Under the pieces are notes generated by a model. It made no database searches. It saw only the letters and a program-made list of their open reading frames with translations, and was not told where the DNA came from. Shown here one piece after another: positions 1 through 12,222 of a stretch of 64,000 nt of DNA (position 1 is the stretch's first letter; every line of letters starts with the position of its first letter). Source of the stretch: Blasia pusilla (lineage: Eukaryota; Marchantiophyta; Marchantiopsida; Blasiales); contig CM114272.1 of NCBI GenBank assembly GCA_050084515.1, forward strand, positions 5,766,001-5,830,000, in the 5' to 3' direction. A program made the position numbers and the translations under genes.

Positions 1-3000
1 CAATCACAACTTAGGTTCCGCTTCTTGAGACGAGAACTGAGCCCGAACAGGAGCGTTTGGAGCTATGGTTCCCAAATGAAATCGAAGGCCTCTTTCACGG
101 CTTTCTTACCATCGGAACTAAAGATCTAGTTCTTGAAATCAAAATGAGAACCAATTGGAACTTACGTTCCTGTTCTAGGGACAAAAGTCCCTCTCTGAAT
201 GAGGTTTGGAACTCTAGTTCTCAAATCAAATCACTCGCCTCCTTGCCGGCTACCTCACCATTGGAACTAATGATCGAGTTCTCAAAATGAGAAGGAGGAT
301 CAATCGAAACTCAATTTCCGGTTCTTGAGACGAGAACAGAGCCCAAACGGGAGCGTTCGGAGCGGTGGTTTCCAAATGGGATCGCAGGCCTCTTTCACGG
401 TTTCCTCACCATCGAAACTAAAGATCGAGTTCTCGAAATGAGAAGGAGGATCAATTGGAACTCAGGTTCCTGTTCTAGAGACAAGAGTCCCTCCCTAAGC
501 CAAGGCTTTTGGAATTCTAGTTCTCAAATCAAATCGTTGGCCTCCTTGCCAACTACCTCACCATCAGAACTAATGATCGAAATGAGAAGGAGGATCAATC
601 GAAACTCACGTTTCGGTTTTTGAGACCACAATTGAGCCCAAACCAGAGCATTTGGAGCTATAGTTCCCAAATGGGATCGCGGGCCTCTTTTCGACTTCCT
701 AACCATCGGAACTATAGATCGAGTTCTCCAAATGAGAAGGAGGATGAATCGAAACTCAGGTTCCGGTTCCTGAAATAAGAATTGAGCCCGAACGTAGGCT
801 TTTGGAACTCTAGTTCCCAAATCAAATCGCTGGCCTCCTTGCCGGCTACCTCACCATCGGAACTAATGATTGAGTTCTCGAAATGAGGAGGAGGATCAAT
901 CGAAACTCACATTCTGGTTCTAGAGACCACAACTTAGCCCGAATTGGAGCATTTGGAGCAGTAGTTCCCAAATGGGATCGCGGGCCTCTTTTCGGCGTCC
1001 TAAGCATCAAAATTATAGATCTTGTTCTCGAACTGAGAAGGAGGATGAATTGAAACTCAAGCTCCAGTTCCTTAGACGAGAACTGAGCCCAAACATAGCT
1101 ATGGTTCCCCAATGGGATAGCAGGCCTCTTTCACGGCTTCCTCACCATCGGAACTAAAGATCAAGTTCTCCAAATGAGAAGGATGATCATTTGAAACTCA
1201 GGTTCGTGTTCTACAGACAAGAGTCCTTCCCTAAACGAGGTTTTTTGGAACTCTAGTTCCCCAATCAATTCGTTGGCCTCCTTGCCGGCTACCTCACCAT
1301 CGAAAGTAATGATCGAGTTCTCAAAATCATAAGGCGTATCAATCAGAACTCTGGTTCCGGTTCTAGAGACCCAAACTGTGCCTGAACGAGAGTGTTTGGA
1401 GCTCTAGTTCCCAAATAAAATTGCGGGCCTCTTTTCGGCTTCCTAACCATCAGAATTATAGATCCCGTTCTCAAAATGAGAAAGAGGATGAATCGAAACT
1501 TAGGCTTTGGTTGCTTAGACAAGAACTAAGCCCGAACGGGAGCGTTTGGAGCTCTCATTCCTTAATGGGATCGCAGCTCTCTTTCACGGCTTCCTCACCA
1601 TCAGAACTAAAGATCTAATTCTCCAAAATGAGAAGGAGGATAAATTGGAACTGAGGTTCCTCTTCTAGAGACAAGAGTTCCTTCCTAAACGAAGGATTTT
1701 GGAACCCTAATTCCCAAATCAAATCGTCGGCCTCCTTGCCAACTACCTCACCATGCAACTAATGATCGAGTTCACAAAATGAGCAAAGGATCAATCGGAA
1801 CTCAAGTTCCAGTTCAAGAGACCAAAATTGAGCCCCAACGAGAGCGTTTGGAGTTGTAGTTCCCAAATGGGATCGCAGGCCTCTTTTGGCTTCTTGAGCA
1901 TCGAAACTATAGATCGAGTTCTGGAAATAAGAAGGAGGATGAATTTAAACATAGGTTCCGCTTCCTCAGACAAGAACTAAGCCCGAACAATAGCGTTTGG
2001 AGCTTAGGTTCCCAAATGGGATCGTAGGCTTCTTTCACAGCTTCATCACCATCGAAATTAAAGATTTAGTTCTCCAAATGAGAAGGAGGATTAATTGGAA
2101 CTCATGTGCCTGTTCTAGCGACAAGAGTCCCTCCCTAAATAAGGGCTTTTGGAACTCTAGTTCTTGAAGAAGGATGAATCGAAACTAATTTTTTTGGCTC
2201 CTCAGACGAGAACTCAGCCCGAACGGGAGCGTTCAGAGCTGTGGTTCCCAAATGGGATCGCAAGCCTCTTTCACGGCTTCCTCACTATTGCAACTAAAGA
2301 TTGAGTTCTCCAAATAAGAAGGAGGACCAATTGGAACTCAGGTTCTTGTTCTAGAGACAAGAGTCCCTCCCTAAACGAGGGCTTTTAGAACTGTAGTTGC
2401 CAAATCAAATCGTTGGCCTCCTTGCCGGCTACCTCACCATCAAAACATGTGATCCAATTCTTGAAATGAAAAGGAGGATCAATCAGAACTCACCTTCCGG
2501 TTTGAGAGATCAGAAGAGAGCCCGAACGAGAGTGTTTGGACCTCTAGTTCCCAAATAGGATCGCGGCCTCTTTTTGGCTTCCTAACCATCAGAAATATAG
2601 ATCCCGTTCTCGTAATGAAAAGGAGGATGAATCCAAATTCAGGTTTTGGTTCCTCAGACAAGAACTCAGCCCAAACCGGAGCGTTTGGAGCACTCGTTCT
2701 CAAATGGGATCGCACGACTCTCTCACGGCTTCCTCACCATCGAAATTAAAGATCTTATTCTCAAATTGAGAAGGAGGATCAATTTGAACTCAGGTTCTTG
2801 TTGTAGAGACAAGACTCCCTCCCTAAACGAGGCCTTTTGGAACTCTAGTTCCCAAATAAAATCGTTGGCCTCCTTGCCGGCTACCTCACCATCGGAACTA
2901 ATGATCCAGTTCTCGAAATGAGAAGGAGGATCAATCGAAACTCAGGTTTCGGTTCTAGAGACCAAAACTAAGCCCGAACGGCAGCGTTCGGAGCTCTCGT

Positions 3001-4470
3001 TCCCAAATGGGATCGCACGACTCTTTCACGGCCTCCTCACCATCGGAACAAAGGATCTAGTTCTTGAAATGAGAAGGAGGATCAATTGGAACTTAGGTTC
3101 CTGTTCTAGAGACAAGAGTCCCTCCCTAAACAAGGGCTTTTGAAACTCTAGTTCCCAAATCAAATCGGTGGCCTCCTTACCGGCTACCTCACTATTGGAA
3201 CTAATGATCAAGTTCTCAAAATGAGAAGGAGGATCAATCGGAACTCAAGTTCTTGTTCTAGAGACAAGAGTCCCTCTCTAAACGAGGGCTTGTCGAGCTC
3301 TAATTCCCAAATCAAATTTCTGGCCTCCTTGCCAGCTCCAAACGGGAGCATTTGGAGCTCTCATTCCCAAATGGAACTGCACGCCTCCTTGCCGGATATT
3401 TTACCATCCGAACTAAAGATCCTATTCTTGAAATGAGAAGGAGGATCAATCAAAATTCAGGTTCCTGTTCTAGAGACAAGAGTGCCTCCCTAAACGAGGG
3501 CTTTTGGAACTCTAGTTCCCAAATCAAATCGGTGGTCTCCTTGCCGGCTCCAAACGGGAGCGTTTGGAGCCTCCGTTCCCAAATGGGATTGCATGCCTCC
3601 TTTCCGGCTATCTCACCATCCTAACTAAAGATCTTGTTCTCGAAAAGAGAAGGAGGATCAATTTGAGCTAAGGTTTCTATTTTAGAGACAAGAGTCCCTC
3701 CCTAAAGGAGGGCTTTTGGAACTCTAGTTCCCAAATCAAATCGGTGGCCTCCTTGCCAAATTCCTCACCATTGGAACTAATGATCCTATTCTAGAAATAA
3801 GGAGGATCAATCAAAACTCAGGTTCCGGTTCGAGAGACCAAAACTGAGGGCAAACAAGAGCGTTTTCTTGGTTCCCAAATGGGATCGCAGGCCTCTTACA
3901 CGGCTTTGAAGTTGTGGTTCCCAAATGGGATCATGGGCCTCTTTTCGGCTTCGTAACCATTGAAACTATAGATCGAGTTCTGGTATGAGAAGGAGGATGA
4001 ATCAAAACTCATGTTCCGGTTTCTCATACGAGAACTGAGCCCAAACGGGAGCGTTCGGAGCTTTGGTTCCCAAATGGGATCGCTGGCCTCTTTCACGGCT
4101 TCCTCACCATGGGAACTAAAGATCCATTCTTGAAATGAGGAGGAGGATCAATTGGAACTCAGGTTCCTTTTCTAGAGATAAGAGTCTTCCCTAAACGAGG
4201 GCTTTTGGAACTCTAGTTCCGAAATCAAATTGTTGGCCTCCATGCCGGCTATCTCACCATCGAAACTAATGATCTAGTTCTTGAAATGAGAAGGAGGATC
4301 AATGGAAACTCAAGTTCCGATTCTAGAGAACAGAACTGAGCTCAAATGAGAGCGTTTGAAGCTGTAGTTCCCAAATAGGATCGCGGGCCTTTTTCGGCTT
4401 CCTAACTATCAGAACTATAGATTGAGTTCTCGAAATGAGAAGGAGGATGAATCAAAAGTGAGATTCTGAT
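1..4470 (+). repeat. Satellite A: ~150-bp monomers in ~450-bp trimeric higher-order units
   Basis: The anchor GAGAAGGAGGAT recurs every 144-151 bases (for example near 289, 440, 584, 734 and 885), so the monomer is about 150 bp. Three monomer classes are visible. One carries GGCCTCTTTCACGGCTTC and ends in CTAAAGATC. One carries GACAAGAGTCCCTCCCTAAA and CTCCTTGCCGGCTACC and ends in CTAATGATC. One carries GGGCCTCTTTTCGGCTTCC and ends in CTATAGATC. Between about 1326 and 2080 they follow one another in a fixed order, giving a ~450-bp higher-order repeat. All monomers have the same orientation. The short open frames here (60-100 codons on both strands) are by-products of the repeat and carry no recognisable domain. 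Pericentromeric or other heterochromatic satellite is the natural reading (inference). Confidence 0.93.
3223..3646 (+). repeat. Two tandem 212-bp hybrid satellite units
   Basis: The GAGAAGG anchors at 3223, 3435 and 3647 are 212 bases apart instead of ~150. Each unit begins as the 'GACAAGAGTCCC' monomer, runs to 'CTCCTTGCC(A/G)GCTCC', then jumps into the middle of the 'AACGGGAGC..TTTGGAG' monomer and finishes with a CTAAAGATC-type end. The same junction appears twice, so a recombinant unit formed once and was then duplicated. Confidence 0.8.
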
Positions 4471-5028
4471 TCCTCTCTAGTGCCCACGTTTCTGAAATTT
4501 TGACAGAAAGATCAAGTTTTGTACAAAAGTCTTCCTTGAGCAAGGACTAAAGACTCAATACCGGAAGTAAAGAGCCTTACTTTACCGAAATTGGATGAAG
4601 AGTGACTGATAGAACTCTGATGAGAGTACAAGAGATGTTAAGAGATTAAGGACTGTCTGAGAAGAGTGAGAATTGTGTAAAAGAGGGGAAAGAAGTTAGA
4701 AGAAGAAGCGTGGGTGCTGTGTAAGAACAAGAGTGAAGATAATCAACGAAAACTAGAAAAAGCTTCTTTGTAAAGAAGACTGAAGATAGTCTTTGTGCAA
4801 AGACTAGATACAAAGAACGAAGAGCGAAGACCCAAGAGCAAAGACTAAGAACTCTAACAAGGAAGAGGAAGAAGTAGAAGAAGTCAAAGAGTCTTTAGGA
4901 AGTAGAAAAGTGTATTAAGAATAGGGATAGAAAGATAGGAAATGTTTTGAAGGTAGCGGAGTGAAAGAAAGTCGAAAGGAGGACTCTTTGCAACGACAGA
5001 AGGATAAGAGTCTTCGCGCAAAGATAGG
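4471..5028. other. Purine-rich block interrupting satellite A
   Basis: Satellite sequence stops after about 4470 and resumes at about 5029 with GCCTCTTTCACGGCTTCC, losing roughly 80 bases of one monomer. The ~558-bp intervening block is strongly A/G-rich on the + strand (runs such as GAAGAGGAAGAAGTAGAAG near 4862-4882) and shows no satellite similarity. No coding region, terminal inverted repeats or clear target duplication are visible. It could be a decayed element fragment or filler DNA. Confidence 0.6.
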
Positions 5029-5400
5029 AAGCCTCTTTCACGGCTTCCTCACCATCGGAACTAAAGATCCAGTTCTCAAAATGAGAAGGAGGATCATTGG
5101 AACTCAGGTTCTTGTTCTAGAGACAAGAGTCCCTCCCTATCCGAGGGCTTTTGGAACTCTAGTTCCCAAATCAAATCATTGGCCTCCTTGTCGGCTACCT
5201 CACCATCGGAACTAATGATCCAGGTGTGGAAATGAGAAGGAGGATCAATCAGAACTTAGGTGCGGGTTCGAGAGACATAAATTGAGCCCGAACAGGGACC
5301 TTTAGAACTATAGTTCCAGTTCTTTAATTAAAAAGGAGGATCAGTCAAAACTGAAGTTCCGGTCCCAGAAACGAGAACTCAGCTTTCAACAAGGGCATCC
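5029..5400 (+). repeat. Satellite A, distal remnant
   Basis: About two and a half diverged monomers of the upstream satellite resume here (GAGAAGGAGGATCATTGG near 5084, another anchor near 5233, and a weaker one near 5329). Similarity fades by about 5400, as expected at the edge of an array. Confidence 0.85.
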
Positions 5401-7130
5401 GGAATTCTAGTCTCAAAATCAAATTGCTAGAACTATTCCCTCTAGTGCTAGAAATGATAACAAGAATTTACGGCTACTAGTCATAAATGGAGTCCAAAAT
5501 GAACTTTGCGAGACCTCTAAGGAGCTGGCTGGATGGTCATGATACTAGTTGGATGTGCGCTTGATTTGCCAAGTGCATTGGATTTTTAAATCAATTATAT
5601 GACTTGAGCAATCGTAATTTTAGTACCCCCTTGTATTCTCTTTACGAATATAATGATACTATGTAGATGCATCAGACGTGTTGCGCATCGAATAGACATT
5701 GAAAAAAGTCTGGCGGAGACAGCGTTCTCCTTAACCTTAACAAGCGATCTTCCTTTAGGTTTGGAAGTCATAGTATCTGAAACCCCCAAAAAGGCATTTT
5801 CTATCCTGCCGCAATTGACATCAAAACGAATTCCTATTAAACTCCATTGTAGACCATATCGACAACAACATAAGTGTTGCATTTGGAAGGAGAAGAAAAA
5901 AAAAACTCACGATTGTATTTCCGTGTCGACCTAAAAAAATTCAAAAATCGGGAGCTCACATTATTCCCTCACTTTTAGATCAAGCGCTCTGCACCTCCGG
6001 TGTAGAGAGATCGCTAGCAAAAAAATAACGTTGGAAAACTTTGCTACTTATACTTGTCATTCATGCCAGATTCGATGTTCGACTAGCGGTCCAGATTAGA
6101 TCAATCAAAACACACCTAGCTTATATAACCTAATACTCGCATCGATTTCAAATTTGAACGTCATAGATTAAGGATTTGCGTTAGGAGTAGATATCGCTCA
6201 TTGGATCAAAACCTAGGTTACTCTAGCTAGTACTCACATCAATTTTAAAATTAAAATTTGGACGTTACAGATTAGTTATCCGTGTTAGGAGAAGATATTG
6301 CGCATTAGGTCGAAACTGCATATGTCAAAACCATCCGAGCCACTTCTCAATCAGTTATGAAAACCAATGGCTAAGATTGACGAAAGGGCACAGATCGATT
6401 TGCTAAAAATAACTCTTGTTGGAATCCTATATAATCCTCGCTCATTCCATTAGAATGGTTTTCTCCTCATTCCTCTATCAACCCAACCTTGAGAGCCCAG
6501 TATCCCAACGTCCTCTGTCCCTCCCCGTCTGTTCTCTTCAATCCATAACGGCGCTATATCACATGATCACAATCGTACTGATAGTCTAGAGATGTCAGGC
6601 CTCCGCATATCGTAAGATTATGGATTTAATCTCTTGATAGGCTCTACACATAAGTCATCTATTTTTTCCTCTTCTGGACTATCTAACCTTTCCAAATAGA
6701 TTCCACTTTGGGTCTCTACCCACACAAATTTCCCCTCTCACGGGGGCCTCTGCTAATCCAACAAATCAATTTTTGACTTCAATTCTTACTTCATTATCGG
6801 AGTTTCGTCACACTTACAGGATTATTTGAATGGTGATTCAACTCTATATCAGAAAAATCTACTTATTGAGCGCCGTAACTTGAGATTTCGTGTACATTTT
6901 TTTGGAATAGATTTTTAGAAGAATAGCCATTAGACTCCAATTTGACCATAGTCGCAAGTGCACTACAAATTATATCCAACCAACCCAACCACATGAGATA
7001 GATATAACCCTGCACAGGGTTTCTCAGCAAGAATCCAGAGCTTGAATCGGATTTGAAGAATCGATTCCACTTGAATCGGCCAGTCTACATTCAGAAAATT
7101 GTCGACAATGCCCTTCCCATGTCCGGAAAA
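5401..7130. other. Spacer between the two satellites, no recognisable gene
   Basis: Unique-looking, moderately AT-rich sequence. An open frame at 5653-5934 (+; 93 codons) has a Cys/His-containing tail (HCRPYRQQHKCC) that faintly recalls the zinc-knuckle region of plant LINE-type gag proteins, but one expected cysteine is absent and there is no further support. Nothing else here looks coding. Confidence 0.4.
6135..6325 (+). repeat. Diverged ~97-bp tandem duplication
   Basis: ACTCGCATCGATTTCAAATT at 6135 and ACTCACATCAATTTTAAAAT at 6232 start two similar segments. Both continue through GACGTTACAGATTAG-like and TTAGGAG(T/A)AGATATCGC-like blocks and end near GGATCAAAACC and GGTCGAAACTG. Confidence 0.65.
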
Positions 7131-10100
7131 AACGCCTTAGGTTATTCTTTATGGGATCTTTAGATCTGATTGAAACTCATTGAGAACTTGAGTTCTAATT
7201 GGGCTCTCGTACATGCATGGGCCCCATAGAAAAGATATCTAGTTAGAACCATAGTTCTGAATCAGACATTCGTGCATGATGGTTGTGCCAGAATCAGATC
7301 TTAAGATCCAAATAGCACATTAAGATCTAATCGAGAGCTTCGCTCTAGAAAAGTGTGACCCTCTAGGATATTTTTCCGATTGGAACTTTAGATCCAAGTT
7401 TGTCGAGGTGACATCCACCTAAGAAAGTCAGATGAGAGTTTGCAAACTTGGTGGCCAAGATTCTTCTGGGCTGGAAGTGATTCGAAACTCTAGATCCGAA
7501 TGACGCCTCTCCGCGAGACGGGAAAAGCACTTGCAACCATTCTTATAATTGTGGGTGAATCTGCCATCCAAAAGTTCTTAATCGGATCTTAAGATCCTAT
7601 TCAATTTTTTCGGATAGTCCGAATTTCTTGTGATTTGGTTAACACATGATTCCCAATATCGTTGGAAGTTGTCCATTCCCGTCTCACGGAGAGACATCGG
7701 AGGTTCTTTTGAATAGGATTGTAAGATCCGTTTGAAGGTCACTTGCAACTATACTTCCTAATCACATCCAGCTCAGAGAATCTTGGCCTTCAGACTCGCA
7801 AATTGTCTCCTAACTTTATTAGGAACCTATGGAACTATAATTCATATTAGAGAACTACCCTAGAGTCTGACGTTTTTCTCTGCTTAAAAGTGGATCTTAA
7901 GATCCAATTCGCCCATTGTCTAGTGACCCATATCGCTGAAAGCTGTCCATTCTCGTCTCGCGGAGAGGTGCCGGAGTTTCTTTCGAATGGGATCTTAAGA
8001 TCCGTTTGAAGGTCATTCGGAACTACAGTTCCCAACCACCTCCAATTGAGATAATCTTGGCCTTCAGGCTTGCAAACTCTCTCGTGACTTTATTAGGAAC
8101 ATTCGGAACTATAGTTATAGTCGGAGGACTATCCTAGAGGCTGCCACTTTTCTCTACTTTAGAGTCAACCTTAAGATCCATTCTTCCTGACTGGATCTCA
8201 GGATCCAATTACCCATTGTCCAATGACCCTTATATCAGATCTTAAGATCCGATTGAAGGTCATATTGGATCTTAACGTCTAATTTTCCCATAGTCTAGTG
8301 ACCCTTATATCGGATCTTAAGATCCGATTGAAGGTCATTTGGAGCTCCACGTACTTGTCAGCCGACTATCGACATTTCTTCTTAATAGATCACTCATGAT
8401 TCATAGAATTGTGATAGAGGCGCAAAACATGTTTTTTTGAACTCTCTACTGACTTTATGAGGTGGATGGCTCCTCCCAGTATTCACAACCAAACTTCCAA
8501 TCAGACATACACTAGAGGTTATCACTCATACTGATTGGATCTTAACGTCCAATTTGCCCACATTCTAGTAACCCTTCAATCGGATCTTAAGATCCAAATT
8601 AAGAACATTTGGAGTTTCACGTGCTTGTCAGCCGATAGTCCATATTTCTTCTTAACACATAATCCACGATTCACAGAATCGTGATAGAGGCACAAAGCAA
8701 GTTTTTTTGAACTCTCTGCTGACTTTACGAGGTGGATGGCTCCTCGCAATATTCAGAACCAAAGTTCTAATCAACCATATCCTAGAGGTTGCCATTCATC
8801 TCGATTGGATTTTAAGATCCAACTCGCCCACAGTCCACTAACCCTTCAATTGGATCTTAAGATCCGAATTAAGGACATCCAGAGCTCCGCGTGCTTGTCA
8901 GTCAATAGTCCACATTTCCTCTTAACAAATAATCCACGATTCACAGAATCAAGATAGAGGCGCAAAGCAAGTTTTTTTGAACTCTCTGTTCACTTTATTA
9001 GATGGATGGCTCCTCGCTACATTCAGAACCAAAGTTCCAATCGAAGATACGCTAGAGGTTTTCATTCATCCAATTTGATTTTAAGGTCCAATTCGCCTAC
9101 AGTCTAGTGATCCTTCAATCGGATTTAAAGATCCAAATTAAGGACATTCAGAGCTCCACGTGCTTGTCAGCAGATAGTCCATATTTCCTCTTAACAGATA
9201 ATCCATGATTCACAGAATGGCGATAGAGGCCCAAAGTAGATTTTTTTTCAACTCTCTGCTGACTTTATTAGATGGATGGCTCCTCGCAACAATCGGAACC
9301 AGATTTCCAATCAAGCATATCCTAGAGGTTGCCATTCATCCCGATTGGATCTTAAGGTCCAATTTTCCCATAGTCGAGTGATCCTTCAATACGATCATAA
9401 GATCCAAATTAAGGACATTTAGAGCTAAGATTTCCTCTCAATAGACATGAACCATTTCTTGCAACAAATCAGCGACGATTCACCGAATTCCGATATAGTC
9501 GTAAAGTAGGTTTTTTTCAACTCTCTGCTGAATTTATTAGGTGGATGACTCCTCGCAACGCTCGGAACTAGAGTTCCAATTGAGCATACCCTAGACATTA
9601 CCATTCATCCCGATTGGATCTTAAGGTCCAATTTGCCCATAGTCTAATGACCCTTCAATCTGATCTTAAGATCCAAATTAAGGACATTCGAAGCTCCGCT
9701 TGCCTATCAATGGACAGGCACCATTTCTTCTTAACATATCAACGAAAATTCACCAAATCGCAGTTTAGTCGCAAAGCAGGTTTTTTTAACTCTCTGCTGA
9801 TTTTATTAGGTAGATGGCACCTCGCCACATTTGAAACCCGAGTTCCAATCGGACATACCCTAGAGGTTGCCACTCATCCCGATTGGATCTTAAGGTCCAA
9901 TTCGCCCACATTCTAGTGACCCTTCAATCGCATCTGACGATCCAAATTAAGGATATGCGAAGCTGTGCTTTCCTGTCAATAGACAAGCATCATTTCTTCT
10001 TAATAGATCACGAAATTCACCGAATCACGATAGAGTCGCAAAGCAGGTTTTTTTTCAACTCTCTACTGACTTTATTAGGTGGATGGCATCTCGCTACATT

Positions 10101-10720
10101 TGGAACCCGAGTTCCAATCGGCCATACGCTAGAGGTTGCCACTCATCCCGATTGGATCTTAAGGTCCAATTTTCCCACAGTCAAGTGACCCTTCAATCGG
10201 ATCTTAAGATCCGATTGAAGGTGATTCAAAGCTCCGCGTTCTTGTTAGTAGATAGTCCATATTTCTTCTTTACAAATCAACCATGATTCATAGAATCGCG
10301 ATAGAGGCGCAAAGGAGGTTTTTTTGAACTCTCTGCTAACTTTCTTAGGTGGGTGCCATCTCGCCACATTTGGAACCAGAGTTCCAATCGGACATACCCG
10401 AGAGGTTGTCACTCTTTCTCGATTGGATCTTAAGGTCCAATTTGCCCACAGTCCATGGACACTTCCATGGGATCTTAAGTTTTGATTGAAGGTGATTCGG
10501 AGCTCCGCATGCCTGTCAATGGACAGTCCACATATCATCTTAACACATCAACCACGATTCATAAAATTGCGATAGAGGCGCAAAGCAGGTTATTTTGAAC
10601 TATGTGTTGAATTTATTAGGTGGATGGCACATCGTCATATTCGGAACCAGAGTTACAATTGGACATACCATAGGGATTGCCGCTCTTTCCGATTGGATCT
10701 TAAGGTCCAATTATGCCCCA
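7130..10720 (+). repeat. Satellite B: ~270-bp tandem repeat with GGATCTTAAGATCC dyads
   Basis: The marker ACTCTCT after a poly-T tract occurs at 8441, 8711, 8981, 9251, 9520, 9789, 10058 and 10328, a 269-270-bp period; a diverged unit follows near 10599. Units contain GATTGGATCTTAAGGTCC, the perfect dyad GGATCTTAAGATCC or close variants, ACTTTATTAGGTGGATGGC, and GGAACCAGAGTTCC-like motifs. Units left of about 8.4 kb are more diverged but keep a 274-bp spacing (GTCTCACGGA at 7681, GTCTCGCGGA at 7955; TAACTTTATT at 7811, TGACTTTATT at 8085). Open frames within it are repeat-derived and are not annotated as genes. Confidence 0.93.
7320..7560 (-). repeat. Inverted satellite B unit at the array edge
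   Basis: This stretch matches the reverse complement of downstream units. CTCTCCGCGAGACGGGA at about 7506 mirrors TCTCGTCTCGCGGAGAGG at 7952. GAGAGTTTGCAAACTTGGTGG at about 7434 mirrors the 'CTTCAGGCTTGCAAACTCTC' block at about 8062. The order of blocks is also reversed, so the array changes direction at about 7560-7620. Confidence 0.75.
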
Positions 10721-10791
10721 CTTTTGATTCAGTGTATGGCTAACAATTAATTGGCACTTCGAAGTTATGATGCAAATTTTAGATTCATGCA

Positions 10792-11640
10792 ATGGAATTC
10801 TGTATCGATGATGTAGTGTATCTACAAGATCGATCATCCATCTATGTTCGAAGAGCTAGAATCGTGGACACAAATCCCGAGAGAATAGTCCATAGCATAC
10901 CACTTTGTAAGGACTCCTTGTACATGTCTCTGGAGGAAGTCTTTGGAAGTTCAACAAGTAGTTACAATGGAGAACCTCTATCCGATTTCATTGGAGCATT
11001 CATCACATGGCCTTGTAATGGAGTTACAACAACTAATACATGTGGTGGACCTGAGGATGTGAAAGGAGGGCCTCATTGCCCCACATAATATTCAAAGAAG
11101 TTTTCTTAAAAGATTTGAAGGGATTAGAGCTTCTTATTGGTTCAAGGCGTGTTGCCGAAAGCTTTGATTCATATGAGATCCAACCTCTATCCTTCTTTGA
11201 CAACCGACGATAATTATGGGTGTGCGTAATAATTGATGAGTCATACTACGAACTAGCTACCCACTTGGATGGAAGAAGGCTACAAGATGCAAAATATCCA
11301 AGATATATGATTATAGAAAAATATAATGATACCATGGATATTAGGAAGAGGAAGCACTCAGCTTGCAATACCTCCACCGATGTCCAAGATGCGGTTCCTA
11401 TGATTGGTCGTATGGAATCAGTCCTTTTACCTCTGCAACTTATAGAGAACGATAGATGTCTCAATATCGGAGAGGAAATTGTTCACTACGTCAATCCAAA
11501 TGATAAAATTGGTGGTCAAAGAGTGGGGGATCACCATGTTGGCGTATTCATTACCAACATCACCAACCGTCTTACACGCCATAAGGTTCTTGAAAAGAAC
11601 TTAGTCATATGGCCTACGGTATCCTATATTGTTAAAGATG
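10792..11640 (+). pseudogene. Transposon-associated protein relic, DUF8039-like segments
   Basis: Two open frames (10792-11085 and 11220-11642) look like pieces of one decayed protein. The first has an IVHS-x-PL...SLEEVF...LSDFIGAFITWP pattern, which resembles the DUF8039 domain of plant CACTA-associated proteins (the family's usual ...GDALGSFIxWP end). The second has a similar layout ending in HVGVFITN...LVIWP. They are separated by stops, with no start context or splice sites I trust. The assignment rests on motif recall and is tentative; that the sequence once coded for protein is more secure. Its position between a satellite and a transposase relic supports a transposon origin. Confidence 0.4.
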
Positions 11641-12222
11641 GATGAGACTTGTGGACATGCTATTTGGAGTGTTCAACCGTGTCTCAAGGGACCGTTGAAG
11701 AGAGCTTACACGTACACTTATCAATGTAAAAAGCGATGTCTATCATTAGCCACCAAAACAAAACAAAAAGATAACAAAGGAAGATATATCACAAGTGGCT
11801 TCAAAAAATTTTGCCAATATACGTCGAGAGATTTTGTTCGTTCAAGCAAAGAGAAGTATTGGAACAAATCCTTTCAGGAAAGAAGGGAATCATTCCACGC
11901 CATGGTCCATTTGTCTTACTTCATTCACGGACAAAGGGTTGTGCAATTAGAAGGTAGAACGGTGTGCCTTTGACGTTGGCAACAGATCCACGGTCTTGGA
12001 AAAATAAGCTTTGAGCACCAAGTAAGAAATTTCAGAGATGGCAAGGCGCGGACAGGGCATGGGAACCTGGAAGAAATTGCATAACCTAGAGGATGGCGCA
12101 AGCGGTGGAAATGGTAAAACTGATAATCGAGGAGATTGGAGATCGGATGCCCCACAAGGAAAGAACAATGTTACATGGGAGAAGAGAGGAAGTGATTCGA
12201 TTGCCTCAAATTTTCTCCTATA
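11638..12222 (+). pseudogene. Decayed coding fragment, probable transposon N-terminal region
   Basis: The frame from 11638 reads for about 110 codons and includes a basic, Cys-containing stretch (CKKRCLSLATKTKQKDNKGR) and then KYWNKSFQERRESFHAMVHLSYF-like residues up to a stop at 11971. A further frame at 12038-12220 is glycine/lysine-rich. I do not recognise a family. It lies in the same orientation as the transposase relic at 13.2-14.6 kb and could be the same protein's upstream part. Confidence 0.35.

Noticed and set aside
57-4096. Many 60-98-codon frames resembling each other
   Set aside because: They are satellite A monomers read in different frames; the similarity is due to the repeat, not to a gene family.
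7847-10538. Frames of 62-101 codons with shared peptide segments
   Set aside because: Translations of the 270-bp satellite.
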